Of a stretch of DNA of 64,000 nucleotides, positions 28,667 to 39,967 are shown piece by piece. Position numbers and translations under genes: made by a program. The stretch comes from Saccharomyces mikatae IFO 1815 (lineage: Eukaryota > Ascomycota > Saccharomycetes > Saccharomycetales > Saccharomycetaceae), in contig NC_079267.1 of NCBI RefSeq assembly GCF_947241705.1, positions 708,501 through 772,500 on the forward strand. Direction: 5' to 3'. The first letter of the stretch is position 1; each line of letters begins with the position of its first letter. The notes under the pieces are model-generated. The model was not told where the DNA came from, did not search any database, and was given only the letters and a program-made list of their open reading frames with translations.

Positions 28667-30310
28667 TTAAAAAAAATTGCTTTCCAGATAAGAGAAATTA
28701 CATTGAGTATAGACCGAATTGTCAGAATCATAAGCATAACACGTAGTTCCTGGAGCACATTCCATATAAACCCAAGCGCTATGATCACAAACAGCCAGTT
28801 TTCCATCAGCAGAACATGCAATTTCACCTTCATCACAAGTGGACTTACCGTTCAATTGGCCAGCTGCATATTGGGCATTCAATTGTTTAGCTGTTGTATG
28901 AGCTGTATTTTCTACACTTGTACCCGTCGTTGTTGGAGAAAGTGTGTTAACGGTAGTCGTTTGCACGGATACCGCTGGAGAGCTTGTGGTTGTTGGCGAT
29001 AGTGTGCTAGTAGTTATCGTTTGAGCCAATGTTGGAAGAACTGTGCTAGAGATGGGTGTTTGAGGGGTTATTACGGTAGAAGTGGTTATGAGGGAAGATA
29101 GAGTGCTTCTTGTACTTGTGGTAGTAGAGGGATTCGAAGCAGATTTAGTTGTGGTTGCAGCTGGAATAGATTTTGTCTTGGTGGTACTCCTAGATGTGTT
29201 TTTTGTTTTCGTAGTTGATGTTTTGTCAGTGTGGCTGAGCGTTGGCGATAAAGTGATTTTGCTCTTACTCTGTATAGATGTCTTTGTTTTAGTAGCTATT
29301 TTCTGAGAAGTAGAACTAGATGAAGTCAATGTAACTGTGGATTTTGAAGTTGTAATCGATGAAGTTGAAACCGAGTTAGCACTTTTTAGTAAATCTTTCA
29401 AAACCTGCACATATGGTTCCCCATTTAGCTGGTTGGAAAAGGCTTGAGATGCATCCCATAACGCAATACCACCGAAAGAACTTGAGGAACTTATCTCACC
29501 AATTGTTGATTGTAATAAAGAAACATCAGAAATATAACCAGAACCGGCAGCAGAAGCGGAACCAGGCAAACCTAAAAAGAGCTTAATATTTCTGTTTGGG
29601 GATACAGTTTGAGCATAAGTTAACCAGGTGTCCCAATTGAATTGGCCACTAACACTGCAGTAATTATTGTAAAATTGGATGAACGCAAAATCAATGTCTG
29701 CATTTTCTAACAAGTCACCAACAGAAGCATCTGGGTATGGACATTGGGGAGCGGCAGAAAGGTAATACTGCTTGGTGCCTTCGGCAAATAAAATTCTCAA
29801 TTTGGCGGCTAAGGTACTATAACCCACTTTGTTATTGTTTTCGATATCGAAATCAAAACCATCAACAACAGCTGAGTCAAATGGCCGTTCACTAGCACCA
29901 GTGCCTTCGCCAAAAGTATCCCATAAAGTTTGGGCAAAAGTTTCTGCTTGAGAATCATCTGCAAATAAGTAACTACCAGATGCACCACCTAAAGATAATA
30001 GAACTTTCTTACCTAGCGATTGGCAAGTCTTAATATCCTCGGCAATTTGAGTACAGTGAAGTAATCCATCGGAAAAAGTATCGGAGCATGCATTGGCAAA
30101 GTTTAAACCAAGGGTCGGAAATTGGTTCAAGAAAGACAGGAGGAAAATATCGGCATCAGAAGATTGACAGTAAGTGGCTAAAGATTCTTGTGTTCCCGCT
30201 GAGTTTTGACCCCAGTAAACAGCAATATTTGTGTTACCAGAACTATCAAAAGCATTGGTTGGCGATAATAAAAGTTGTGTAAATAGAAGGATGGTGTAAA
30301 GGAGGGACAT
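28667..30310 (-). CDS. CTS1: Cts1, secreted endochitinase for cell separation
   Basis: Cuts chitin in the septum so daughter cells can separate. Residues 1-20 (ending SPTNA) form a signal peptide. The GH18 catalytic domain spans about 25-315, with DGFDFDIE at 150-157, so E157 is the acid/base residue. A Ser/Thr-rich, O-mannosylated linker covers about 318-470 and contains repeated TLSPT-type units. The C-terminal chitin-binding domain (CBM19, about 475-547) is Cys-rich, ending TQCNFSYLESNFF. At 547 residues it is somewhat shorter than S. cerevisiae Cts1 (562), probably in the linker. Ace2-type sites lie about 530-555 bases upstream, fitting daughter-specific G1 expression. Confidence 0.96.
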   Translation of the reverse strand: MSLLYTILLFTQLLLSPTNAFDSSGNTNIAVYWGQNSAGTQESLATYCQSSDADIFLLSFLNQFPTLGLNFANACSDTFSDGLLHCTQIAEDIKTCQSLGKKVLLSLGGASGSYLFADDSQAETFAQTLWDTFGEGTGASERPFDSAVVDGFDFDIENNNKVGYSTLAAKLRILFAEGTKQYYLSAAPQCPYPDASVGDLLENADIDFAFIQFYNNYCSVSGQFNWDTWLTYAQTVSPNRNIKLFLGLPGSASAAGSGYISDVSLLQSTIGEISSSSSFGGIALWDASQAFSNQLNGEPYVQVLKDLLKSANSVSTSSITTSKSTVTLTSSSSTSQKIATKTKTSIQSKSKITLSPTLSHTDKTSTTKTKNTSRSTTKTKSIPAATTTKSASNPSTTTSTRSTLSSLITTSTVITPQTPISSTVLPTLAQTITTSTLSPTTTSSPAVSVQTTTVNTLSPTTTGTSVENTAHTTAKQLNAQYAAGQLNGKSTCDEGEIACSADGKLAVCDHSAWVYMECAPGTTCYAYDSDNSVYTQCNFSYLESNFF

Positions 30311-31195
30311 TCTATTACTAATGATTTTAATTTTGTACTAGGATTTCAATGTGATGAAAAAAGAATGAACTTGGAGAAAGTAGGTTGTAAAACGAGTGAC
30401 GGTTATTATTTTTAGATATAATGTTCAAAGGAGTGACAGGGTTGTTATTTTGGGCTACTGAGTCTTGAATGAGTGAAAGATCTTCAATGGCATAAAAAAT
30501 AATCTACTGATATATTCTTAGTACGATGGTATGAGGTTGTTTCTTTTATGAAATGTACAAAAGAATGTATGTTAAGGCATCTTTTCTTTATTTAGGACCT
30601 CACTTCCTGCTATCTTTTTATATCTTTGATCAATGTCTACGAAGGCAAAAACTTTCGTCCATTTTTTTTTCAACTTGATTCTTGAACTCTGCAACGAACA
30701 ATCAAGGGGCTCAGTCACAAGTACTAACACAAATGCTTATGTTTACACAACAACTGAAATAGATAAACAAATAAACAAATCCCTAACATGAGCAGGTTAG
30801 ACACTTAAACATTCTTGCACAGATCTGCTATAGTGAGGCTGGTTATACTTTTCAAGGGACCAGCATTGTCAATTTTCACCAGCGAAAAAAAATAAGAAAA
30901 AGTCAAGTATCAGCTACACCCATGCATTTTTTTCACGTTACTATGACAACTGCTTACTTCGAGCTCGTTAACAATAATGACGTCGATGAGTTCATTTTTT
31001 GTTGAGAATATCCCACGTATTCTCCATTAACTAACTCCTAAATCAGCATCGGAAATACTTTCCTGTTGTGACAATAAACCTTGATTGCTATCCGACAATA
31101 TGTCTCGTTTCCATCCCTTGATGTCTGATTTAGTACGAATTTTGAAATATGATCAATTATACATCCTACACTGTAAATATCCAGAAAAACAAATA
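30311..31195. other. CTS1 promoter region
   Basis: 885 bases between the CTS1 start and the YLR287C stop. Besides the Ace2-type pair I see only AT-rich DNA. A plus-strand frame at 31085-31387 runs into YLR287C on the opposite strand and has no support. Confidence 0.5.
30838..30864. promoter_or_regulatory. Pair of Ace2/Swi5 sites before CTS1
   Basis: AACCAGC on the minus strand (30838-30844) and GACCAGC on the plus strand (30858-30864) both fit RMCCAGC and face each other with 13 bases between. They sit about 530-555 bases upstream of CTS1, which is a classical Ace2 target in S. cerevisiae. Confidence 0.7.
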
Positions 31196-32263
31196 CTAAG
31201 GCAGTTGGTTGAATTTTGTCTCCCATATCTCGATCCATTTTCTTCTTTTGACATCGTTTTCATAAAGTTTCTTCATTTGCACAAGAGCTTTTTTAATTAC
31301 TGTAGCCAAAGCAGCCTGTTCTTCCTTCACTTCCTCAGCGCTAAATTTTTTTGGCTCAAACTGCAGCGTGGACACCACTTCATCTAAAAGCAACTGTACT
31401 TCCTTGAAGGATAAGTGTAGACTGTCTAAAGTGTCTGATTGGATACTCTTGGGTTTGAAATCTTTTGAGACTAGAGTTTTTTTGAACGTTGATACAAGCA
31501 ATTTAATCAGCATTATTTTCTTCACAAAATCATCGAAGAACGATTTTATACTTTCATATACCTTTTGCTGATCAAAATCTTCCTCTGCCGCATCAGTTTC
31601 AGATTCCGAATCATCAAAATTCAAAAATACGTCGTTTGAGTTTGCTGAAAAGTCAGGCTCCTCAAGCCATTCTTTTATCTCATCCAATGTATCATCCATT
31701 ATGGCTATGTTCCCTTTCAGAATATTGGCAAGAATTCCATAAGATCCAACTTTGGAGCAATTAGAGAGAAAGTCGCACGCATTAAATATTTTACCAACGG
31801 AAGTCAACCTCTCTTTATCCAGAGATGCATCCTCTTCATTTTTCAATCTTGTTTGTAGTTCCGAAACTAATTCTCTTAAACCGTCAAGCAATTGCAGTGT
31901 GCTTTCGTCAAGTTGATCTATAAAGAACTTTGGGTAATCCTTGTTTCTGTAAAATAAAGGAAATAAACTTAGTAGGAAGAATAATGGCGTGCTAAGATTC
32001 TGAATTTCAGTGAAGACGACTTTATGATTGCTATCGAAAGTACCTGGTTTGCAGACGATACCAATCTTTGTGCAATGCGCTTTTAACACGGAGGCTAATT
32101 TTCCTAGTTCCTTGATTGGTGTGGAATCCTGTAGTTTAGTGGTGGAGGAAATTTTACGGAAGTCTTCTGGTTTTTTGTATGGCACTAAAAACTGCTCTTC
32201 GATGGAATCTAGTAGCTCTAGCAGTTTTTCATTATCCTTAATACTATCGCTTTTTGAGGACAT
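31196..32263 (-). CDS. Conserved protein of unknown function, YLR287C orthologue
   Basis: A 355-residue, mostly helical soluble protein, the same length as S. cerevisiae YLR287C, whose function is not known; the S. cerevisiae protein is cytoplasmic. No signal peptide or membrane span is visible. An acidic patch (FLNFDDSESETDAAEEDFD) sits at about 213-231. The family resembles cyclin-D1-binding/GCIP-type helical proteins, but I hold that only as a suggestion. The next gene upstream on the same strand is RPS30A, with a 474-base gap. Confidence 0.85.
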   Translation of the reverse strand: MSSKSDSIKDNEKLLELLDSIEEQFLVPYKKPEDFRKISSTTKLQDSTPIKELGKLASVLKAHCTKIGIVCKPGTFDSNHKVVFTEIQNLSTPLFFLLSLFPLFYRNKDYPKFFIDQLDESTLQLLDGLRELVSELQTRLKNEEDASLDKERLTSVGKIFNACDFLSNCSKVGSYGILANILKGNIAIMDDTLDEIKEWLEEPDFSANSNDVFLNFDDSESETDAAEEDFDQQKVYESIKSFFDDFVKKIMLIKLLVSTFKKTLVSKDFKPKSIQSDTLDSLHLSFKEVQLLLDEVVSTLQFEPKKFSAEEVKEEQAALATVIKKALVQMKKLYENDVKRRKWIEIWETKFNQLP

Positions 32264-32737
32264 TATTGTGTGGTTGATCTTACACCTATAGCTACCCTTT
32301 TATAGACGTTTCCTAGCGATGGTGATCGAGCGTAAAGGAGATTCGTTGAAAGAGAGCCATCTCTTAATTATCAGGATCTTTGAAATATTTCTTTTTTTTT
32401 TTCATTGCCACATTATAAAGCGCCCAGTCAAAACGGCATAGAAAACTGTTGTCAAACCCGAAGTATGGTAAGATCTTCTCTATGAACGAATATACTTTAA
32501 CGAAAAACCACGAGCAAACCGCTAATTGAGTGGTACAATTCTATTAAATTAAAGTTCTAAGAAATAATTAATAGTTAACACTACTTACATAATTTTAATA
32601 CTACTTTATACTTAGAATAAAAACGCATAACGAAGATACAAATCGAATCAAAAAATTACCTTCATCGAAAGATAGCCTGGGACTGTTGCTTTGTATTTTG
32701 TTACTTTCAAGTTCCTTTCCTACAGCCTTTAACTTAC
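32264..32737. other. YLR287C promoter and RPS30A 3' flank
   Basis: 474 bases with a T tract at about 32389-32402 and otherwise AT-rich DNA. No gene is seen. Confidence 0.45.
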
Positions 32738-33357
<620 letters not shown>

Positions 33358-33562
33358 TTTTGCTTAATTTTTTATATGGTTATTTGAAAGATTATCCAAG
33401 TGGCAAATGCAGTACACTGTTCATATACACTTTAAAATGCAACATCCCGTTCGTGAGGCTGTTCTATTTCTTTCTCCTGGAAGTTCCGGTAATTCGTCAG
33501 TAGTAGTACCGAGCCGAAAAGAGCAAAAACTATTAATATGTAAAAAAGCACGGGTTTAAACA

Positions 33563-33573
33563 TGTACGGATGT
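33563..33573 (-). promoter_or_regulatory. Rap1 (HOMOL1-type) site before RPS30A
   Basis: The minus strand reads ACATCCGTACA, the HOMOL1 form of the Rap1 site found in ribosomal protein promoters. It is about 206 bases upstream of the RPS30A ATG. A second Rap1 site, often present, is not clear here. Confidence 0.7.
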
Positions 33574-33669
33574 ACAGTCCACAATATCTACAGCTGAATG
33601 TAGGGATTATAAATATCAAAATCAAGCTCGTCTTTAGCAATTTAGCCAGAATATGTACCGGCAGCGAGC

Positions 33670-35091
33670 CTACAAGCCCTTCGATCTTGCTATATAGTAA
33701 ATAATTTGCCCCCTCTCCCTCGGTTTCTCCACGTCTTCGCTATCTTCCAAACTACCACGATCTAACGAACAGTGGAATACGCAGGATTCGTCGTGGGAAA
33801 TCGCCAGCACAACTTCTTCAAATGCTGCATATAATTTCGAACAGACCTTCCAGTCTTTACAACGAATTATTACTTCATGAGTGGATGAGCTTTCCTGTTC
33901 CGCTTTTTCCACCATAACGGATACGTCATTGAATCCGGTATCATCGCTAGTGTCAGTTGTGTAATTGTTTCGGGTATCAGCGACAGAACTATCTTCAATT
34001 CTTAACAAATCTTCATCGTACCGTGCATTCTCTTGCACCTCCTTCTCTTTAGTATTTGTGTATAGTGACGACATCGGTTTGTCTGTGTCAATGATGGGAA
34101 GCGATCCTTCATCCTGTTGGTAATTTGGGTCAATGTTGTGATTCTGAGAGGGATTATCGGAAGCACTATCTGGCTGTTGTATCACAGAATCTAAGGGCCC
34201 ATTCCAACATATTTCCAAATGCCAATCCAATTCATTCACAATTATCTTGAGCTCTACGTCATTTCCTTCATTTCCGTACTCCTTTTTTTTAACTCCCATT
34301 AAATGAATGTGGTTGACATTACTGTAGCGTTCAACACGCCTAATGAACCCGTGAAAAGCAGAGCCAAACTCGCTTGATATTGGCGGCAGTTTGTACATCA
34401 TCAATTGGATATAATTAATCATAGGCTCTTGTATTCGAGTGTCCTGGGCACGGAACAATAACTTGACTGGTACTTTGAATGAATGCATTATAACCTTGTT
34501 ACTTGTAAGCAGATTTCCTGCACCTACTGTCGATGGCAAACCGTTGTGTTCATCAGTTTCTCCATTCATAACTATAGCATCGTTTGGGCCGCTGGTATGC
34601 ACAATTTCTTCGAACGTAATACCTAATGCACAAATAGGGTTCGGTTTTGACGTCGTATCTACACCCCCTGCAGTGCCTCCTGAAAGTGTTCCGTTATTCG
34701 TATTCCATTCTGGCATTGACTGAAGTTTTATTGTCATATTGGAAGAAGACCCTTGATTCATTACACGATCGTATCTTTTGAACACACTCAATAAAGATTC
34801 ACAATTACACTCCATAGTTACTGTATTGAGTTCACGAGCTGATATAACTGTATATAGTCTGAATACATCCTGAGGGATGGTACACCAGAGTTGACCAGTA
34901 TCCCCTCGTAAAATTGTGCCGTTGCTACTACTGTTCAATGACGATTTTGGAGTGGATATTATTGTTAATCTTTCGCTATTAAATCTTAAAATAGCGGTTT
35001 TTCTTAGCGAAGCTACTGTATTGATGGTAGTTCTTAGTAATTTGTAATCGTCTGGCGCTTCGCAACCATTTACTATCAATTTTAACTTCAT
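33670..35091 (-). CDS. MEC3: Mec3, subunit of the 9-1-1 DNA-damage clamp
   Basis: Forms the PCNA-like ring with Ddc1 and Rad17 that Rad24-RFC loads at damaged DNA to activate Mec1. The 473-residue length is one short of S. cerevisiae Mec3. The Hus1-like fold starts MKLKLIVNGCEAPDDYKLLRT, with the KTAILRFNSERLTIIST strand at about 32-48. Low-complexity acidic and polar segments lie at about 310-385. No catalytic motif is expected in a clamp. It is divergent from GUF1, with 177 bases between the starts. Confidence 0.95.
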   Translation of the reverse strand: MKLKLIVNGCEAPDDYKLLRTTINTVASLRKTAILRFNSERLTIISTPKSSLNSSSNGTILRGDTGQLWCTIPQDVFRLYTVISARELNTVTMECNCESLLSVFKRYDRVMNQGSSSNMTIKLQSMPEWNTNNGTLSGGTAGGVDTTSKPNPICALGITFEEIVHTSGPNDAIVMNGETDEHNGLPSTVGAGNLLTSNKVIMHSFKVPVKLLFRAQDTRIQEPMINYIQLMMYKLPPISSEFGSAFHGFIRRVERYSNVNHIHLMGVKKKEYGNEGNDVELKIIVNELDWHLEICWNGPLDSVIQQPDSASDNPSQNHNIDPNYQQDEGSLPIIDTDKPMSSLYTNTKEKEVQENARYDEDLLRIEDSSVADTRNNYTTDTSDDTGFNDVSVMVEKAEQESSSTHEVIIRCKDWKVCSKLYAAFEEVVLAISHDESCVFHCSLDRGSLEDSEDVEKPRERGQIIYYIARSKGL

Positions 35092-35268
35092 TTAGCTCTA
35101 CTATGGGACCCCTCTGTTTTCTTTTTCTCCATCATCATCATGTGTTTACGTTTTTATTTCGATGTAAATAAAAAATAGTATAATAGACGAGGCCTAAAAT
35201 AAGTCGCTTCTAATTGCAGCCACATCAATTAAAAGAAAGATTAATGAAGGAGAATAAGTGGACATAGG

Positions 35269-37206
35269 ATGTTGAAATTCAGGATCAAGCCGGCGAGACA
35301 GATACGATCTCATAAGTGGCATCTAAGTTTCCTACGATATAATCATACCCCTACCCCCGCACAGAAGTTGCAAGCACTAATCGAGCAAATCCCAATTGAA
35401 AATTATAGAAACTTTTCCATAGTCGCTCATGTTGACCATGGAAAGTCGACTTTAAGCGATAGGTTGCTGGAGATAACGCATGTAATTGATCCTAATGCAA
35501 GAAATAAGCAAGTTTTAGATAAATTGGAAGTTGAAAGAGAAAGAGGTATTACAATTAAGGCACAGACATGTTCAATGTTTTACAAAGATAAGAGGACTGG
35601 GGAAAACTATCTTTTGCATTTAATCGACACTCCAGGACATGTTGATTTCAGAGGAGAAGTTTCAAGGTCATATGCATCCTGTGGTGGTGCAATTCTCTTA
35701 GTTGATGCCTCACAAGGCATCCAGGCACAAACAGTCGCTAATTTTTACTTAGCTTTCAGTTTAGGGTTGAAGTTGATTCCAGTGATAAATAAAATCGATC
35801 TCAATCTTACAGATGTAAAACAGGTAAAGGACCAAATAGTGAATAACTTTGAGCTTCCGGAGGAAGATATAATTGGAGTCAGTGCCAAAACTGGCTTAAA
35901 TGTAAGAGAACTACTACTGCCTGCTATAATTGATCGTATACCACCACCAACTGGGAAATCTAATAAACCGTTTAGAGCGTTATTAGTAGATTCTTGGTAT
36001 GACGCCTACCTAGGAGCGGTTCTTCTAGTGAATATTGTGGACGGTTCTGTACAAAAGAATGACAAAGTTATTTGTGCTCAGACAAAAGAAAAATACGAAG
36101 TTAAAGATGTTGGAATCATGTATCCTGATAGGACCTCTACAGGTACGCTAAAGACGGGACAGGTTGGCTATCTAGTGCTGGGTATGAAGGATTCTAAAGA
36201 GGCTAAAATTGGAGATACTATAATGCATTTGAGTAGAGAGAATGATACTGAAGTACTTCCCGGATTTGAGGAGCAAAAGCCCATGGTATTTGTAGGTGCT
36301 TTTCCAGCAGACGGAATTGAATTCAAAACAATGGATGATGATATGAGTAGACTTGTTCTCAACGATAGGTCTGTCACCTTAGAACGTGAAACATCCAATG
36401 CTTTGGGCCAAGGTTGGAGGTTAGGCTTTTTAGGATCTTTGCATGCATCTGTTTTCCGTGAACGGTTGGAAAAAGAGTATGGTTCTAAGTTGATCATTAC
36501 TCAACCTACCGTTCCTTATTTGGTTGAGTTTACTGATGGTACAAAAAAGCTCATAACCAATCCTGATGATTTTCCAGACGGGGCAACAAAAAGAATGAAC
36601 GTTGCTGCTTTTCATGAGCCATTTATAGAGGCAGTTATGACATTACCCCAAGAGTATTTAGGTAACGTTATTCGCCTATGTGATAATAATCGGGGTGAAC
36701 AGATTGATATAACTTATCTAAACACTAACGGACAAGTGATGTTAAAATATCACCTTCCATTATCGCACCTGGTCGATGATTTTTTTGGTAAGCTGAAATC
36801 GGTATCAAGAGGATTTGCTTCTTTGGATTATGAAGATGCTGGGTATAGAATCTCAGATGTTGTGAAGCTCCAACTTCTGGTTAACGGAAATGCCATTGAT
36901 GCCCTGTCAAGAGTGCTTCATAAATCAGAAGTAGAGAAAGTTGGTAGGGAATGGGTAAAAAAATTCAAAGAATATGTTAAATCGCAATTATATGAGGTCG
37001 TTATCCAGGCCCGAGCTAACAATAAGATAGTGGCTAGAGAGACGATAAAGGCAAGAAGAAAAGACGTTCTTCAAAAGCTGCATGCTTCTGATGTCTCACG
37101 AAGAAAAAAACTATTATCAAAACAAAAAGAGGGTAAAAAGCATATGAAAACTATAGGTAATATTCAAATTAATCAAGAGGCGTACCAGGCTTTTTTGCGC
37201 CGTTAG
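35269..37206 (+). CDS. GUF1: Guf1, mitochondrial EF4/LepA GTPase
   Basis: Mitochondrial matrix translation factor that back-translocates or remodels ribosomes and supports protein synthesis under poor conditions. 645 residues, the same as in S. cerevisiae. The first 25 residues are basic ([20 protein letters not shown]) and form a targeting signal. The G domain has G1 AHVDHGKST at 53-61, G3 DTPGHVDF at 120-127 and G4 NKID at 174-177. Elongation-factor domains II, III and V follow, and the LepA-specific C-terminal domain is in the last 110 residues ([20 protein letters not shown] split here for brevity). Confidence 0.96.
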   Translation: MLKFRIKPARQIRSHKWHLSFLRYNHTPTPAQKLQALIEQIPIENYRNFSIVAHVDHGKSTLSDRLLEITHVIDPNARNKQVLDKLEVERERGITIKAQTCSMFYKDKRTGENYLLHLIDTPGHVDFRGEVSRSYASCGGAILLVDASQGIQAQTVANFYLAFSLGLKLIPVINKIDLNLTDVKQVKDQIVNNFELPEEDIIGVSAKTGLNVRELLLPAIIDRIPPPTGKSNKPFRALLVDSWYDAYLGAVLLVNIVDGSVQKNDKVICAQTKEKYEVKDVGIMYPDRTSTGTLKTGQVGYLVLGMKDSKEAKIGDTIMHLSRENDTEVLPGFEEQKPMVFVGAFPADGIEFKTMDDDMSRLVLNDRSVTLERETSNALGQGWRLGFLGSLHASVFRERLEKEYGSKLIITQPTVPYLVEFTDGTKKLITNPDDFPDGATKRMNVAAFHEPFIEAVMTLPQEYLGNVIRLCDNNRGEQIDITYLNTNGQVMLKYHLPLSHLVDDFFGKLKSVSRGFASLDYEDAGYRISDVVKLQLLVNGNAIDALSRVLHKSEVEKVGREWVKKFKEYVKSQLYEVVIQARANNKIVARETIKARRKDVLQKLHASDVSRRKKLLSKQKEGKKHMKTIGNIQINQEAYQAFLRR

Positions 37207-37326
37207 TATTGCATTTATGCCGCCTATTATTGTTATTGCCATTTTAAAACTATAAAAAGCTGTATATAATTAAGTACTTTTAATCTGTAAATAGAAAAAG
37301 GATAAAAAAATTAATGGACATATTAA

Positions 37327-38160
37327 TTAAATGTGGAGTATTTCCTCGAGAGTAACAACCCCACTGAAATTCGGATCCTTCATCTTTGTTAAAATAGAAT
37401 GACTCACCTGCTGAGTGGATACTGTTGGCCTAATGAGATCATTCATAAACTGCAGCTTGTTTTGCAATAAAAACTTGTTCCCGCAATAAAGTAATTCAAG
37501 AGCGGTGTGAATAAATGATCGTGGTTCGATTGCGTTCTTGCGCTCATCAAACATAAAACCAGGTCTCATAATAATAGGCCTGAAATATTTCTTCATTTTT
37601 TCTATTTCAATTTCAGCCTCCCTTTTTGAGTTAATGTAGCCACCAGGAATCATCGGGAAACCTTTATCAGCAGAAATATATGTAAAGGATCTTTCATTTA
37701 CTTTTGCTTGCTCCATTTTGCCTTCCTTTAAGATTTCTTGTTTGAATGTATTTGCTAAAATAACAGCACTTTGTTTATTCATCATTTCATAAGTCCAATA
37801 AGGATTGCTCTTTTTCAAAGGGTTTGGACCTGCGCCAATAGATAAAAGATATGATTTTGAATCATTTGTGGGAGTTTTAGATAGAGTTTTCTTATAATTT
37901 TCGTTCTCCAAAAGAATTCCCAAAGAATGAACTACATTATGAGCACCCTTCAATAACTCATGGTAAGAGTCTGGTTTGAAAATATCGGCAGCAGTCCATT
38001 GGACCTCCTGTATCCATTGTTTGTCATTTAGTTCGTTGCTGTGAGGGGCTTTACCAGACCTTGACACAGAAACGACTTGGTAGCCTGCTGTTACCGCCTC
38101 TTGACAAATTCTCTTACCTAGAAATCCATTTCCTCCAAATACTATGAGCTTTGATGCCAT
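37327..38160 (-). CDS. COQ11: Coq11, SDR-like protein of coenzyme Q synthesis
   Basis: Mitochondrial protein of the CoQ synthome, thought to modulate complex stability and CoQ release from its sites. 277 residues. The atypical short-chain dehydrogenase fold shows the nucleotide-binding loop VFGGNGFLGKRIC at about 7-19, and FTYISADKGFP and GGYINSKREAEIEIEK in place of the usual active site (YxxxK near 178-185 is replaced by YINSK). It corresponds to YLR290C. It is convergent to GUF1 with 120 bases between the stops. Confidence 0.93.
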   Translation of the reverse strand: MASKLIVFGGNGFLGKRICQEAVTAGYQVVSVSRSGKAPHSNELNDKQWIQEVQWTAADIFKPDSYHELLKGAHNVVHSLGILLENENYKKTLSKTPTNDSKSYLLSIGAGPNPLKKSNPYWTYEMMNKQSAVILANTFKQEILKEGKMEQAKVNERSFTYISADKGFPMIPGGYINSKREAEIEIEKMKKYFRPIIMRPGFMFDERKNAIEPRSFIHTALELLYCGNKFLLQNKLQFMNDLIRPTVSTQQVSHSILTKMKDPNFSGVVTLEEILHI

Positions 38161-38493
38161 TGTTTATTTTGCTTCAAACTTTAAACGTTTTCTGTATATT
38201 ATATATGTTTCCCTTTTTTTCTTTGTTTTTTTTATTATTTTCCTTGCTTTCTCTTTCAGGCAGAAATGGATCAAATGACATGCAGAGTGCACTATTATCA
38301 AATAGCTGAACCTCATTTTCAGAACCTTAAGGAAAATTATGATAAATGCTAGAATGTTGTTTTGTGTATTAGTTGGTTTTTTTCAGGTTCAGAAATACGT
38401 GGATAATATAATTATATACTTATAATTAATAATGAAACAAATGTTATAGATCTATAAGGCCTTTTTGATGGGCAATGTACGGGAAATCAGGCG
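38161..38493. other. COQ11-GCD7 spacer
   Basis: 333 bases holding the COQ11 promoter and GCD7 3' end. A T-rich stretch lies at about 38212-38238. No gene is seen. Confidence 0.45.
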
Positions 38494-39639
38494 TTATACC
38501 TTCTTCTTATCTAAATGAACATCAATTTGCTTATAATTATCCCATGCTATACGATATATGAAACTTGGGTTGAACCCTCCAACATTGGTAATGTAAATAT
38601 CAATGTTTTCAGGTGGAACATAATCGGTAATTTGATTGACAGTGTCTAATCTTTTTCTTGGATCCATTCTAGGCAATATACGCTGGGATCCACCAAATTC
38701 AACAAACTTCTCTACATCAAACGGATATAAGGGAGACAGCTTGTACAGACCCGCAACAGCAAATACTGGAGTTCTGAATTCTCGGGCACATTCACAAACG
38801 GATGAGACACCTGAATTGGATGAGATAGTCCCCCCGTTTACAAACACAGCTTTAGTTCCAATAATGACCTTACCTACCCGAGACATGAGAGCAAAAACTG
38901 CGGAGTCTGGAACTACTAGGGTTTCTATGTTATGTTGTGCTAATTTTTTCGCAAATTCATGTGCATTCTTTGTATTATTAGGGAACCCCTCCGTGACTAG
39001 AACTGTAAATGTTCTATTACTACGTTCGCGAGCAGTTATCAGAAACTTTAATACTGTTTTGGAATCAGGCGTAGGAGTTAATAAAATTTCATGGTCGTGA
39101 ATCAAATCAATAGCAATTTGTTGAATACCTTCGTCAATATTTTTGATTTCATCTATGAGATCTTTAATACCTTGAATGGCTACTTGACGATAGTCAGTTT
39201 TGGTTTTCATGCTAGAGCTACTTGAACTATTTTTTCTATTCTGGTGAGGTTGCTCAGGTTTCTGCAATAAGTTAAACATGGAAGAAATTAAAGGTTCAGC
39301 CACTGATGTGGAGGTGACAGTTGTGCTCATGGTGTCTTCCTCTACCTCGTCTCTCAAGACAGCCAGTATTCTTCTGATGACGTTACCACAACTGAAAGCA
39401 GTGGGATGGGCTTTTTCCAGCCTGTTACCTAAATCTCTGATTTGTTCAATAAGTTCATTAACATGATTCCAACGAGCTGCAGATATAAATCTCATTAGCA
39501 ATTGTAAAGTTTCCAAGGCGATGGCGTATGAACCTTGCACTTGTCTTCTCTTTAATTTAGCAACGAAAGTATCAATAGTGATATTCAAATCGGACGCTGC
39601 TGCATTCGGGTGTACTGAAGAGAATGCTTGGGATGACAT
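38494..39639 (-). CDS. GCD7: Gcd7, beta subunit of eIF2B
   Basis: Regulatory subunit of the GDP-GTP exchange factor for eIF2, in the subcomplex that senses eIF2 phosphorylation and so controls GCN4 translation. 381 residues, as in S. cerevisiae. The N-terminal helical domain covers about 1-170, interrupted by a Ser-rich loop (NRKNSSSSSSMKTK, about 135-148). The Rossmann-like C-terminal domain carries VLVTEGFPNN and the conserved GTKAVFVNGGTISSNSGV segment (about 262-279), and ends with the family's NIDIYITNVGGFNPSFIYRI pattern. Confidence 0.96.
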   Translation of the reverse strand: MSSQAFSSVHPNAAASDLNITIDTFVAKLKRRQVQGSYAIALETLQLLMRFISAARWNHVNELIEQIRDLGNRLEKAHPTAFSCGNVIRRILAVLRDEVEEDTMSTTVTSTSVAEPLISSMFNLLQKPEQPHQNRKNSSSSSSMKTKTDYRQVAIQGIKDLIDEIKNIDEGIQQIAIDLIHDHEILLTPTPDSKTVLKFLITARERSNRTFTVLVTEGFPNNTKNAHEFAKKLAQHNIETLVVPDSAVFALMSRVGKVIIGTKAVFVNGGTISSNSGVSSVCECAREFRTPVFAVAGLYKLSPLYPFDVEKFVEFGGSQRILPRMDPRKRLDTVNQITDYVPPENIDIYITNVGGFNPSFIYRIAWDNYKQIDVHLDKKKV

Positions 39640-39967
39640 CTTATGTTGATTAATAGTTAAAACTGGGTGTGTTGAGACTATCGTTACCGCAAGAACTAAT
39701 GGATCGTCTGTTTTATTCGTGAAGGTTTTTTTCTATGTCATTTTTTTTTTCAGAACCATGAAGAGAAAAAAAAACTGCAATTGGGGGAGCTGGAGGTACA
39801 ATTCTCACAAGTTGAGTAATACAAAGACGATTATGGAGAGCATTCTCCAATTCATATGGTGATAAGTTTGCTATGTGTTTTGAATCTATCTAATATTACT
39901 TCCTATACAATTGTACGTAGCTTAGAGAGATGTCGAGAAGATGGTACAGTATTCTCGAAAACGCTCC
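39640..39967. other. GCD7 promoter and SEC72 3' flank
   Basis: 328 bases with A and T tracts at about 39740-39752 and 39765-39775. No gene is seen. Confidence 0.45.

Noticed and set aside
35135-35165. Possible replication origin between MEC3 and GUF1 (GTTTACGTTTT)
   Set aside because: Only 10 of 11 consensus bases match, and such matches are frequent in AT-rich yeast DNA. I see no supporting structure that could decide it.
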